Positions 17,104 to 26,130 of a stretch of 64,000 bases of DNA are shown here, one piece after another (position 1 is the stretch's first letter; each line of letters starts with the position of its first letter). The translations under genes were made by a program, and so were the position numbers. The DNA is taken from positions 1-64,000 of the forward strand of contig CABUVO010000001.1 in the NCBI GenBank assembly GCA_902495075.1, in the 5' to 3' direction. The notes beneath the pieces are model-generated. The model saw only the letters and a program-made list of their open reading frames with translations, made no database searches and was not told the origin of the DNA. Source of the stretch: an uncultured Porphyromonadaceae bacterium (lineage in GTDB: Bacteria; Bacteroidota; Bacteroidia; Bacteroidales; Muribaculaceae).

Positions 17104-19284
17104 ATGTCTACTCCTCCGGATATTCATGAAGCGTTGAAATATTATTTCGGCTTCGATAAGTTTAAAGGTGATCAACAACCTATCATTGAGTCTCTTTTGA
17201 GTGGCAATGATGTGTTTGTGCTAATGCCTACGGGCGGAGGCAAGTCCCTTTGTTATCAGTTGCCGGCACTAATGTCTGAAGGGACAGCTGTTGTCATATC
17301 CCCTTTGATCGCGCTTATGAAGAATCAGGTCGATGCAATTCGCCATTATGGAGATTACGACGGAATAGCGCATTTCCTTAATTCTTCTCTTACAAAGACA
17401 GGGGCTGAACAAGTCAAGGCAGATGTGCGGGCAGGGAAGACCAAGCTTCTGTATGTGGCGCCGGAATCGCTTACTAAAGAATCGAATATCGCCTTTTTGC
17501 GCTCCATCAAGATTTCCTTCTTTGCTATTGACGAGGCTCATTGTATCTCGGAATGGGGGCATGATTTTAGACCGGAGTATCGGAAAATACGTCCCTTGAT
17601 TGCAGAAATTGGGAATTATCCTGTTATCGCCCTCACTGCAACTGCGACCCCGAAGGTGCAGCATGATATCCAGAAGAATCTTGGAATTCTCAAAGCGAAA
17701 GTTTTTAAGTCGAGTTTCAATCGGAAGAATCTTTATTATGAGGTGCGTCCGAAAACAAAAGAAGTTGATCGCGATATAATAAGATATATCAAGGGCCATC
17801 CTGGAGAATCTGGCATAATTTATTGTCTCAGCCGTAAGAAAGTTGAGGAGCTTGCCGAGACTCTTAAAATCAACGGGATATCATCGCTCCCTTATCACGC
17901 AGGAATGGACCCGCAGACGCGGTCTGAAAACCAGGATGCATTTCTGGAAGAGAAAGTTGATGTGATTGTTGCTACGATTGCTTTCGGTATGGGCATTGAC
18001 AAACCCGATGTAAGGTTTGTGATCCATTATGACATCCCCAAAAGTCTTGAGGGGTATTATCAGGAAACCGGTCGAGCCGGCAGGGATGGCGGAGAAGGAA
18101 GATGCATCACTTTCTATAATAACAAGGATTTGCAGAAGCTTGACAAGCTTATGCAGAGCAAGACGGCATCGGAGCAGGAAATCGGAAGACAGTTGCTGCA
18201 GGAAACGGCAAACTATGCGGAATCATCCGTTTGTAGGCGTAAGATTCTCCTGCATTACTTCGGTGAAGAATATCACGAGGAGAACTGCGGAAACTGTGAC
18301 AACTGTCTCAATCCAAAGAAACAAATAGAAGCAGGAGACGCTCTCGCCGCAGCGTTGGAATCCGTAAGGGATGTAGACCAAAATCATAAACAAGAATACA
18401 TAGTTAACATACTCATCGGCAGAAAGACCGATGAAATCAAATCAAATCATCATTCAGTGGTGGAATCCTTCGGAGCATTGGAACACGAGGGAGAGAAATT
18501 TGCCGCAACCTTGATTCGTCAGGGCGTAATAGGAGGCTACCTGTCGCGCGACCTGGAGAATTACGGCAATCTCAAACTCACCGATAAAGGAAGGAGATTC
18601 ATCGATAACCCAACTTCATTTAAAATCGTGGAAGATATTGATTATTCTGATGCAGACGTGGAGTTGCCTATTAAAGAGGGAGCCTCTTGCGCGGCAGACC
18701 CTGAACTCTACGCTATTTTAAAAGATCTAAGAAAGAAAATTGCGAGAAAACAAAATCTCCCTCCGTATGTGATCTTTCAAGAGCCCTCGCTTGAAGCTAT
18801 GGCAACAACTTATCCTATCACCGAAGAGGAACTTGCAAATATTCCTGGTGTAGGATTAGGCAAAGCCAAACGCTACGGCAAAGAGTTTATTGAAGTCATA
18901 AAACGACATGTGGATGACAACGACATTATCCGTCCTGAAGATATCCGGGTGCGGTCGGTGCCAAAGGAAAATAATCTGAAAGTATCGATAATTCAGGCTA
19001 TTGATCGCAAGATTGATCTTGATGAGCTTGCAGAAAGCAAAGGTCTTGAATTTGAGGAATTGCTTGATGTGATTGAATCTATTGTGGAGGCTGGCACAAA
19101 AATAGACATTAATTATTTCATTCATGAGATTCTTGATGATGACCAGATAGAGGACATAATGGATTATTTCCGAGAGAGTGAGGAAGATGATCTTGAAAGC
19201 GCAATTCAGGAGCTTGGAGACGAGTATGATGAAAACAATATTCGTCTTGTGCGAGTGAAATTTATTTCCGAAATGGGAAATTGA
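17104..19284 (+). CDS. recQ: ATP-dependent DNA helicase RecQ
   Basis: A 726-residue 3'-5' helicase for DNA repair and recombination. Walker A is MPTGGGKSLCYQLPA (near 40), motif II is DEAHCISEWGHDFRPEYR (near 143) and motif VI is QETGRAGRDG (near 320). The RQC zinc site is visible as CRRKILLHYFGE followed by CGNCDNC. An HRDC domain (about 530-600, LANIPGVGLGKAKRYG) follows. Beyond it is an acidic C-terminal extension of about 100 residues (helical, ending GDEYDENNIRLVRVKF) seen in Bacteroidetes RecQ. It has its own promoter and terminator. Confidence 0.95.
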   Translation: MSTPPDIHEALKYYFGFDKFKGDQQPIIESLLSGNDVFVLMPTGGGKSLCYQLPALMSEGTAVVISPLIALMKNQVDAIRHYGDYDGIAHFLNSSLTKTGAEQVKADVRAGKTKLLYVAPESLTKESNIAFLRSIKISFFAIDEAHCISEWGHDFRPEYRKIRPLIAEIGNYPVIALTATATPKVQHDIQKNLGILKAKVFKSSFNRKNLYYEVRPKTKEVDRDIIRYIKGHPGESGIIYCLSRKKVEELAETLKINGISSLPYHAGMDPQTRSENQDAFLEEKVDVIVATIAFGMGIDKPDVRFVIHYDIPKSLEGYYQETGRAGRDGGEGRCITFYNNKDLQKLDKLMQSKTASEQEIGRQLLQETANYAESSVCRRKILLHYFGEEYHEENCGNCDNCLNPKKQIEAGDALAAALESVRDVDQNHKQEYIVNILIGRKTDEIKSNHHSVVESFGALEHEGEKFAATLIRQGVIGGYLSRDLENYGNLKLTDKGRRFIDNPTSFKIVEDIDYSDADVELPIKEGASCAADPELYAILKDLRKKIARKQNLPPYVIFQEPSLEAMATTYPITEEELANIPGVGLGKAKRYGKEFIEVIKRHVDDNDIIRPEDIRVRSVPKENNLKVSIIQAIDRKIDLDELAESKGLEFEELLDVIESIVEAGTKIDINYFIHEILDDDQIEDIMDYFRESEEDDLESAIQELGDEYDENNIRLVRVKFISEMGN

Positions 19285-19308
19285 TATAGTATTAATTGAA
19301 TCTGACCA

Positions 19309-19342
19309 TAACGATGACAATTTTTATAAATTGTCATCGTTA
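19309..19342 (+). terminator. Terminator-like hairpin after recQ
   Basis: A perfect 12-bp stem (TAACGATGACAA with TTGTCATCGTTA) closes a T-rich 10-nt loop, 25 bp past the recQ stop. The 3' side is AT-rich without a clean T run. Confidence 0.65.
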
Positions 19343-19422
19343 AATTTATATGGACGCGGGAGAAGAAATATCCGAGTCTCAGAATTTTTTAACAGCTTCT
19401 TATAAAAAAGTATAAAGCTTCA

Positions 19423-21354
19423 ATGAATAAAAAGTTTGTCGCGGGAGCCGGTGCGGCTATTTTCGCCTTGGCATTGACCGCCAAGGATCCCGTAATTATG
19501 ACGGTCAACGGTGTTGACGTTCCAAAATCGGAATTTGAATATCTTTATGGTAAAAACAGTCAACAGCAGCTCACACAGCAGCCTATTGATGAATACGTGG
19601 AGATGTTCAAACTTTACAAGATGAAGGTGGAAGATGCGAAAGCCGAAGGAATCGACACCACGGCAGCTTTCCGCAAAGAGATGGAGCAGTATAGGAGAGA
19701 TCTTGCGGCTCCCTATCTTGCTGATTCCGTCTATCTTGATAAGCTTCTGAAAGAAACATATGACCGTGCGTCGCAGGAGGTGGAGGCATATCATATAATG
19801 CTTTTCAAAACTCAGAATCCTTCGGAGAACACATCGAAGCGTCAGCGTATGGACAGCGTGCGGCAAGCTTTGCTGGCTGGTGCTGATTTTGCTGAACTCG
19901 CAGCAAAAGTGTCAGAAGACAGGGGATCCAATCAGAAAGGGGGACGCATGGGTTACATAACAGCGCAGCAATATCCCTACTCATTTGAGATAGCTGCATA
20001 TGCAACTCCAGAAGGGGAGATTTCTGAAATAGTAGAAAGTCCGGTAGGTTATCATGTCCTTAAAGGAGGCAAACGCCGTCCGGCACGAGGTAAGATTCAG
20101 GCTGCCCATATATTGAAGATGGCTCAGGGAAATGATCCGGAAGTTGATGCCAAGGCGCGTCGGCAGATTGACAGTATTTATGCTATTGTGAAAGACAATC
20201 CTTCAGAATTCTCTGATCTTGCCACGCGCTTCTCAGACGACCGCGGGTCGGCACGTCAGGGGGGCATGCTTCCTTGGTTTGGTTCCGGAGAGATGGTTGC
20301 AGAGTTTGATTCAGTAGCATTCTCTCTTCCAGACAACAGTATAAGCGAGCCATTCCGCACCGCCTTCGGATGGCATATAATCAATCGTCTTGCCTCACGC
20401 CCCATTCCTTCGATGGCACAGATGAAACCTGAGTTTCTCGCGCGTGTAACCAATCCTCAGGATGAACGATATGCTCTTGTCCGCAATAATCAGACAGAAC
20501 GTCTTGCCAAGCAACATAAAGGAAAACTCAATAAAAAGACTCTCGACACAATGCGCGCACGCATTCAGGCGAATGGCCTTGATTCAGCATTCTATGCAGC
20601 TTATGCGCAAGCTCCTGATGGTAATGCAGAGCTTTTCGTTATCGATGGCAAATCAACGTCAGCTTCAGCTCTTGCAGAGGCAATGAAAAACGTGTTGCAG
20701 AACAATCCTGAAGCTGCAATGAAGATTTTCGATGCGAATCTTGATGCTTTTTACAATTCTCAGCTTGTAGAGGCAGAGATTGCACGTCTTGAGAAAGAGG
20801 AGCCTGATTATCGCAATCTTCTCCACGAATATATTGATGGAAGTCTTCTCTATGAGGTCAGTGTAAAGAAAATATGGGATAAGGCTGCAAAAGATACGGA
20901 TGGACTTAAGAACTATTTCGAGTCGAACCGCGACAACTACAAGTGGAGTGTGCCGCATGCCAAAGGTTATCTGGTTCAGGCATTGAATGATTCTGTTGCC
21001 GGGAAAGTCCGCGAGATGGCGGCGGTGACAGGTCGTGATTCACTTGTGAATACTCTCAGAAAAACGTTTAACGGTAAAGCTACTATAGAAAAGGTGCTTG
21101 TCGAAAAAGGAGCGAACGCAATGATCGACAATCTTCTTTTTGATGGTCCAGAGGCAAAACCTTCTAAGAAAAATTTCACAGTGTTCTTCATGATTGATCC
21201 GCGTGTGATCACGGCTCCCGAGGAATATGCCGATGTTCGCGGGCTTGTGACAAGTGATTATCAGAATGAGTTCCAAGCGCGTTGGGAAGATGAACTTCGA
21301 AAAAAATATCCGGTGAAAGTGAATCAGAAAGTGTTAAAAAGCGTGAAGAAATAG
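19423..21354 (+). CDS. Periplasmic parvulin-type peptidyl-prolyl isomerase
   Basis: A 643-residue exported protein with a short N-terminal hydrophobic segment (GAGAAIFALALTA). An N-terminal helical chaperone region is followed by two tandem PpiC/rotamase domains: one near 120-215 (AYHIMLFKTQ ... GYHVLKGGKR) and one near 225-325 (AAHILKMAQG ... GWHIINRLASR). Both contain the SxDxGS..GG block (SEDRGSNQKGGRMGY and SDDRGSARQGGMLPW). The C-terminal third is a further helical/beta region. It probably folds or escorts outer-membrane proteins. The next three genes also concern envelope biogenesis but are separated by a terminator. Confidence 0.87.
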   Translation: MNKKFVAGAGAAIFALALTAKDPVIMTVNGVDVPKSEFEYLYGKNSQQQLTQQPIDEYVEMFKLYKMKVEDAKAEGIDTTAAFRKEMEQYRRDLAAPYLADSVYLDKLLKETYDRASQEVEAYHIMLFKTQNPSENTSKRQRMDSVRQALLAGADFAELAAKVSEDRGSNQKGGRMGYITAQQYPYSFEIAAYATPEGEISEIVESPVGYHVLKGGKRRPARGKIQAAHILKMAQGNDPEVDAKARRQIDSIYAIVKDNPSEFSDLATRFSDDRGSARQGGMLPWFGSGEMVAEFDSVAFSLPDNSISEPFRTAFGWHIINRLASRPIPSMAQMKPEFLARVTNPQDERYALVRNNQTERLAKQHKGKLNKKTLDTMRARIQANGLDSAFYAAYAQAPDGNAELFVIDGKSTSASALAEAMKNVLQNNPEAAMKIFDANLDAFYNSQLVEAEIARLEKEEPDYRNLLHEYIDGSLLYEVSVKKIWDKAAKDTDGLKNYFESNRDNYKWSVPHAKGYLVQALNDSVAGKVREMAAVTGRDSLVNTLRKTFNGKATIEKVLVEKGANAMIDNLLFDGPEAKPSKKNFTVFFMIDPRVITAPEEYADVRGLVTSDYQNEFQARWEDELRKKYPVKVNQKVLKSVKK

Positions 21355-21375
21355 AATAAAAATCATCCATAAGGG

Positions 21376-21411
21376 GAAGCTGGGTCAATAATAGGACTCA
21401 GCTTCTTTTTT
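21376..21411 (+). terminator. Intrinsic terminator after the isomerase gene
   Basis: An 11-bp stem (GAAGCTGGGTC with GACTCAGCTTC, one G-U pair) with an 8-nt loop is followed directly by a T run. Confidence 0.85.
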
Positions 21412-21445
21412 ATTAGTGGAAATTTACTTAAATTTGTAACATATT

Positions 21446-22384
21446 ATGCATAAACCTCAACTTCCAATAAGTGTTATCTTCGGGTTAGCGGTTATGATGC
21501 TGCCTGCAGGTTGCGGTTCGCCAAAAGGTGAAACCGCAGCCCGTGAGGAGATACTTGTTGAAGTTGGTGATTCCGCGCTTACGGTGCGTGATGTTGTCTT
21601 GAGAATTCCATCCGGACTTTCGGAAGAAGATAGCACGGAAATGTTCAATACACTTGTGGAGCGTTGGGTTCGCACAATGATGCTTACGGATGTGGCTTCA
21701 GAAAATGTTGCTGACCTTGAGAAAATCAACCGGATGGCGGAAGATTATAGGAATGGTCTGATTATAGAACGTTATTTGCGTTCGAAACAGGAAGAAGCCC
21801 CGGTAGTGTCGGAGCAAAGTGTTAAGATGTATTATGCCGCTCATGGAGAAGAGATGAAACTTGAGGCTCCGATCATAAAGGGTATTTATCTCAAAATCTC
21901 AGATTCGGAGGAACGATTGGGCGATATAAGGCGTTGGATGTCTGCCGCCACACCATCATCTATCGACAATATCGAAAAATATGGTTTACGTCAGGCATCT
22001 CAATACGAGTATTTCAAAGACAACTGGATTGACTGGAATGAGATGGCAGAGCAGATACCCTACCGGTTTTACGATGCCGATGCTTTCCTTGGCTCTACAA
22101 AAGATTTTGAAACAAGTTATGGCGGATCCACATATCTTCTTCACATCTTCGATTATCTTCCCACAGGGAGTGTGATGCCATATGAATACGCATCTTCACG
22201 CATTGCAGATATGATCGACAGAGAGAAGAAAAGTGATTACAGAGTCAGGCTATTGTCTTCGCTCTATGCAAAGGGGATTGAAGATGGAAAATTGAAGCCC
22301 GGACTTTATGATCCTGTGAAACGCAGGATGAGAGCCTCAGCTTCTGCCAACAATAACAAGAATAAAAAAGAACCTAAGATATGA
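21446..22384 (+). CDS. SurA-N-like lipoprotein without isomerase domain
   Basis: A 312-residue probable lipoprotein: the signal ends in the lipobox LPAGC, placing the modified Cys near residue 23. The region after it (VGDSALTVRDVVLRIPSGL, then helices) resembles the N-terminal helical domain of SurA/PpiC chaperones, but I see no rotamase motif (no HIL or SxDxGS block). The C-terminus is basic (NNNKNKKEPK). It overlaps the next gene, a true SurA-like isomerase, by ATGA, so the two are translationally coupled and may work as a pair. TAAATTTG at 21429-21436 is a possible -7 box with a very short leader. Confidence 0.75.
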   Translation: MHKPQLPISVIFGLAVMMLPAGCGSPKGETAAREEILVEVGDSALTVRDVVLRIPSGLSEEDSTEMFNTLVERWVRTMMLTDVASENVADLEKINRMAEDYRNGLIIERYLRSKQEEAPVVSEQSVKMYYAAHGEEMKLEAPIIKGIYLKISDSEERLGDIRRWMSAATPSSIDNIEKYGLRQASQYEYFKDNWIDWNEMAEQIPYRFYDADAFLGSTKDFETSYGGSTYLLHIFDYLPTGSVMPYEYASSRIADMIDREKKSDYRVRLLSSLYAKGIEDGKLKPGLYDPVKRRMRASASANNNKNKKEPKI

Positions 22385-23736
22385 AATTAAGAAATGTAAT
22401 GATACCAGCAGCGGCTTGTGTGGCATTATGCGCCATTGCTGCCCCTGTAAAACGCAATGTTGTGGATGAGGTTGCATGGATTGTGGGAGATGAACCAATT
22501 TTCCGCTCAGAAATCGAAGACCAATACACGCAAATGAGATCTGAAAGAACTCCGATTGTAGGAGACCCGTATTGTGTCATACCCGAAAGAATAGCAGTAG
22601 AGAAATTATATTTACATCAAGCAAAAATAGATACAGTTGAAGCACCCGAGGGGCAAGTGCAAAGTTCTGTGGACAAACGTATGGGTGACTTTATCAACGG
22701 ACTTGGTTCCCGAGAGAAGGTAGAGGAATATTTCCGTAAGCCCTATGCCCAGCTTCGAGAGCAACTTCTTGAAGTGATGCGTAACAATTATATTATTGAG
22801 CAGGTGCAGAATAATCTTACAAAAGATGTAAAAGCCACTCCTAATGATGTTAGGAAATATTTTTCAACGCTTGCAGAAGACTCAATTCCTTATGTCCCAA
22901 TGCAGGTAGAGGCTCAGATAATTTCGATTAATCCTGTGATACCGGCGCAGGAAATTGAAGACGTCAAGGCTCGTTTGCGTGATTATGCAGATCGTGTGAA
23001 CCGAGGGGAATCAGAATTCTCGACGCTTGCGATCATGTATAGCGAAGACGGCTCCGCAATGCAGGGTGGTGAGCTTGGCTATCAGCCACGTTCGGCATGG
23101 GTTCCTGAATTTGCCAATGTCGCTTTCAATCTCAATGATCCCAAGAAGGTATCAAGGATAGTTGAAACCGAATATGGTTATCATATCATTCAGCTTATTG
23201 ATAAACGTGGTGACCAGGTGAATGTGCGTCATATAATCCTGACTCCGAAAGTAAGTGAGAAAGACCTGAGAGAGGCTACCGTGCGTCTCGATTCTCTCCG
23301 AAAAGAGATTGTGGCAGGAAAATTCCCGTTTGAAGAAGCTGCAAGATTTGTGTCGCAGGATAAAGATACGAAGAATAATAAGGGAATTATGGTGAACCAG
23401 ATGTCAGGAAGTCCCCGCTTTGAAATGCAGGATCTTCCACCGGAAGTGGCGCGTAGGGTAGAGCTTATGCAACCTGGAGATATTTCCGAAGCTTTTATCA
23501 TGAAGGATACAAAAAGGAATAAAGATATAGTGGCGATTGTTAAGCTTACAAACAGAGTGCCCGGTCACAAAGCCAACCTTTCTGATGACTACAATATGAT
23601 CAAGCAGATGTATGAGGCACAACGTAAGAATGAGATTCTGAAGGAATGGGTTGAAAAAAAGATCAAAGATACGTATGTGAAGATTGCCGACGGCTGGCAG
23701 AACTGTGATTTCCAATATGACGGATGGATTAAGTGA
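22381..23736 (+). CDS. surA: SurA-like periplasmic peptidyl-prolyl isomerase
   Basis: A 451-residue protein with a signal peptide (MIPAAACVALCAIAAP), the SurA N-terminal module (VDEVAWIVGDEPIFRSEIE) and two parvulin domains: one near 170-280 (SEDGSAMQGGELGYQPR, GYHIIQLIDKRG) and one near 285-380 (VRHIILTPKV). SurA escorts unfolded barrel proteins across the periplasm to the Bam machinery. The gene is coupled by 4-nt overlaps to the lipoprotein gene before it and the OstA-like gene after it. The second domain lacks the SxDxGS block and may be inactive. Confidence 0.88.
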   Translation: MKLRNVMIPAAACVALCAIAAPVKRNVVDEVAWIVGDEPIFRSEIEDQYTQMRSERTPIVGDPYCVIPERIAVEKLYLHQAKIDTVEAPEGQVQSSVDKRMGDFINGLGSREKVEEYFRKPYAQLREQLLEVMRNNYIIEQVQNNLTKDVKATPNDVRKYFSTLAEDSIPYVPMQVEAQIISINPVIPAQEIEDVKARLRDYADRVNRGESEFSTLAIMYSEDGSAMQGGELGYQPRSAWVPEFANVAFNLNDPKKVSRIVETEYGYHIIQLIDKRGDQVNVRHIILTPKVSEKDLREATVRLDSLRKEIVAGKFPFEEAARFVSQDKDTKNNKGIMVNQMSGSPRFEMQDLPPEVARRVELMQPGDISEAFIMKDTKRNKDIVAIVKLTNRVPGHKANLSDDYNMIKQMYEAQRKNEILKEWVEKKIKDTYVKIADGWQNCDFQYDGWIK

Positions 23737-26120
23737 TGATATCTAAGACTCCAAAACTTATAGTGTTTCTCCTGGCGGCGATCGTGCTGCTGGGAGGAAT
23801 CTCTGTTATGGACTCCCTCTATGCCCAACAGCGGAAAAAAGAGGAGAAGAAGGAGTCTTTTAATCGTCCCGCTCCAACACAGCCCATAAAACCAACTATT
23901 CCCGATGTGAACCGATATCAGGAAGACAAAGTTTTTCTGGAAAATGCCGATTCTCTTTTTCGTCCGCCGATGGATTATGAAGAGAAGCAGATTGTGAAAG
24001 GAAGCGTAGTGTTCCGTCAGGGTGGAATGTGGATGTATTGTGATTCCGCTTATTATTTCCCTGAGCGTAATTCGCTTGATGCTTTCGGACATGTAGAGAT
24101 GCGTCAGGGCGACACATTGTTTGTATATGCCGACAAGTTGTTTTATGACGGTGGCGCGAGGAAGGCGATTCTTACAGCCGGTCCGTCGCGTCCGGAGGTT
24201 ACACTTAAAGATCCAAAGGTGACCCTTACCACCGACAGCCTTGATTACGATATGAATATCGAAATGGGGTGGTATACCAGGGGAGGAAAACTTCAGGACG
24301 ATATAAATGTGCTGACATCAACATATGGTGAATACTCGCCAAGTACCAAGCTTGCAAGATTTGAGGATAATGTTGTTTTGGTTAATACCAAAGATGGCTA
24401 CAAAATGTATACCGAAGAACTTGATTATAATACCGGTACGCATATTGCAACCATTGATACGGAAACAAGAATTGAAGGAGCCAACGACACCATCCTGACA
24501 ACGGCAGGTCGCTACAACACCCAGACCGATAATGCGGTTTTGACTGCGCGTTCAACGATTCTGCATCGTGACAGCTCTATGAATGTGGTGACTCTGGAAG
24601 GAGATTCTATTATCTATGATAAAGCAACGCGTCTTAGCAAAGCATATATGTTTAGAGATCATGCAAAGAATCCTCAACCCATGGTGCTTACGGATACTGC
24701 TCGCAAAATGACTTTGATAGGTGGTTATGGAGAATACAATGATTCATTGCGACGTGCTTTCTCAACTGAATATCCGTTGTTGATGGAATATTCTCAGAAA
24801 GATACACTTTTCTTGCGTGCGGACACTATCCTGACTTCCATACGGGTGGAATATGTTTGGCCCGATAGTCTTGCCAAGGCGCTGAGTGCCGAAACGCGCG
24901 CGCGTCTCCAAAGCTATACTTCTCCGGAGGAGATCGCCGAGGATATGAAGATTGAGATGCTCCGCATTCCGGCAAATTTCAATAAACCTGGTCAGGCTGC
25001 AAAACTTCTCGGCTTCAAGGAATCATTCTTCAAACAATTGGAAGACCTGAAGAAGGAACAGGCTAAGGCATCAAAACCGAAAGAAGAATCTAACAAACCG
25101 GCATTGGCAGACAATGTTGCTAATATTGGTAAGGAGGAAGAACTTTTGAAAGTTTCTTCTGATGAAACAAAGACTATTCAATTGCCAGGGAAAAAAGGTA
25201 AAATTCCTAAGCTGGAGAAGAATGACGGGGAAAAAGAGGAAGAATCTATTATAACTGAAGAGACCGTTAAGCCAGAGTTGGCTGAAGAAGGTGGCGATGT
25301 TGGGGTGACTGACAGCGTTACAATAGTTGACACAGTGAAGATGGGCGATAGTGTTGCCAGTGTTGACAGTATAGTGGAAACGGAAATTATGGATACTGTT
25401 CCAGCGGGACCACGCCTTGATAAGCTTGGACGCGACTCCACTTATATGGTGCCTAAAGACTATCATGTGGCAAGAGCAATCGGGCGTGCGCGCTTTTTCC
25501 GTCAGGATCTTCAGGGTGTGGCAGACACAATGATCTATCAAGAATATGATTCCATGCTTTATCTGATCCGCAAACCGATTGTATGGAGCGACCAGAAGCA
25601 GGTATATGGAGATAAGATCAATGTTCATTTCAATGATTCAACAGTTGACAAGGCAGACCTTCCGGAGAAAGGTTTTATGGCTGAATATATAGATGAAGAC
25701 TTTTATAATCAGCTCTCAGGAAAGAAGATGACTGCTTATTTTGAAAATGATGAGTTGCGTCGCCTTGAGGTGGAAGGGAATGTAGAGACGATATTTCTTC
25801 CAATGGAAAATGACTCTACTTACAATAAACTTGTGAACGTAGAGAGTTCATTCCTAACCATAGATATGAAGGACCGCACTCTTGATAAACTTAAATTCTG
25901 GCCCGAGACGACGGGATCAATATATCCATTGTTTCTTGTGAAACGGGTACAACAATATCTTCCAGGTTTCCAATGGTTCGAACCTCTGCGACCGAAGCGT
26001 GAATGGTATGGCGATCGTTGGAAATGGATGGATGAACTTGGCGAGGTGCCCGAAGAACTTGACAAATATTTTAAAGATGACACTCCTGCATCGAAGATGA
26101 AGATGCAGAGTCCACAATAG
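23733..26120 (+). CDS. OstA/LptA-like organic solvent tolerance protein
   Basis: A 795-residue exported protein with an N-terminal hydrophobic segment (LIVFLLAAIVLLGGISVM). Residues about 60-330 carry repeated beta motifs of the OstA-N/LptA type (for example GSVVFRQGGMWMYCDSAYY and FGHVEMRQGDTLFVYADKL), the fold that carries lipopolysaccharide across the periplasm. A low-complexity Lys/Glu/Val region (about 430-560) splits it from a second OstA-like part. This long form is typical of Bacteroidetes. It is encoded right after SurA with an ATGA overlap, which fits a joint job in outer-membrane assembly. It is not LptD, because no C-terminal barrel is seen. Confidence 0.85.
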   Translation: MMISKTPKLIVFLLAAIVLLGGISVMDSLYAQQRKKEEKKESFNRPAPTQPIKPTIPDVNRYQEDKVFLENADSLFRPPMDYEEKQIVKGSVVFRQGGMWMYCDSAYYFPERNSLDAFGHVEMRQGDTLFVYADKLFYDGGARKAILTAGPSRPEVTLKDPKVTLTTDSLDYDMNIEMGWYTRGGKLQDDINVLTSTYGEYSPSTKLARFEDNVVLVNTKDGYKMYTEELDYNTGTHIATIDTETRIEGANDTILTTAGRYNTQTDNAVLTARSTILHRDSSMNVVTLEGDSIIYDKATRLSKAYMFRDHAKNPQPMVLTDTARKMTLIGGYGEYNDSLRRAFSTEYPLLMEYSQKDTLFLRADTILTSIRVEYVWPDSLAKALSAETRARLQSYTSPEEIAEDMKIEMLRIPANFNKPGQAAKLLGFKESFFKQLEDLKKEQAKASKPKEESNKPALADNVANIGKEEELLKVSSDETKTIQLPGKKGKIPKLEKNDGEKEEESIITEETVKPELAEEGGDVGVTDSVTIVDTVKMGDSVASVDSIVETEIMDTVPAGPRLDKLGRDSTYMVPKDYHVARAIGRARFFRQDLQGVADTMIYQEYDSMLYLIRKPIVWSDQKQVYGDKINVHFNDSTVDKADLPEKGFMAEYIDEDFYNQLSGKKMTAYFENDELRRLEVEGNVETIFLPMENDSTYNKLVNVESSFLTIDMKDRTLDKLKFWPETTGSIYPLFLVKRVQQYLPGFQWFEPLRPKREWYGDRWKWMDELGEVPEELDKYFKDDTPASKMKMQSPQ

Positions 26121-26130
26121 TGTGTTGGTT

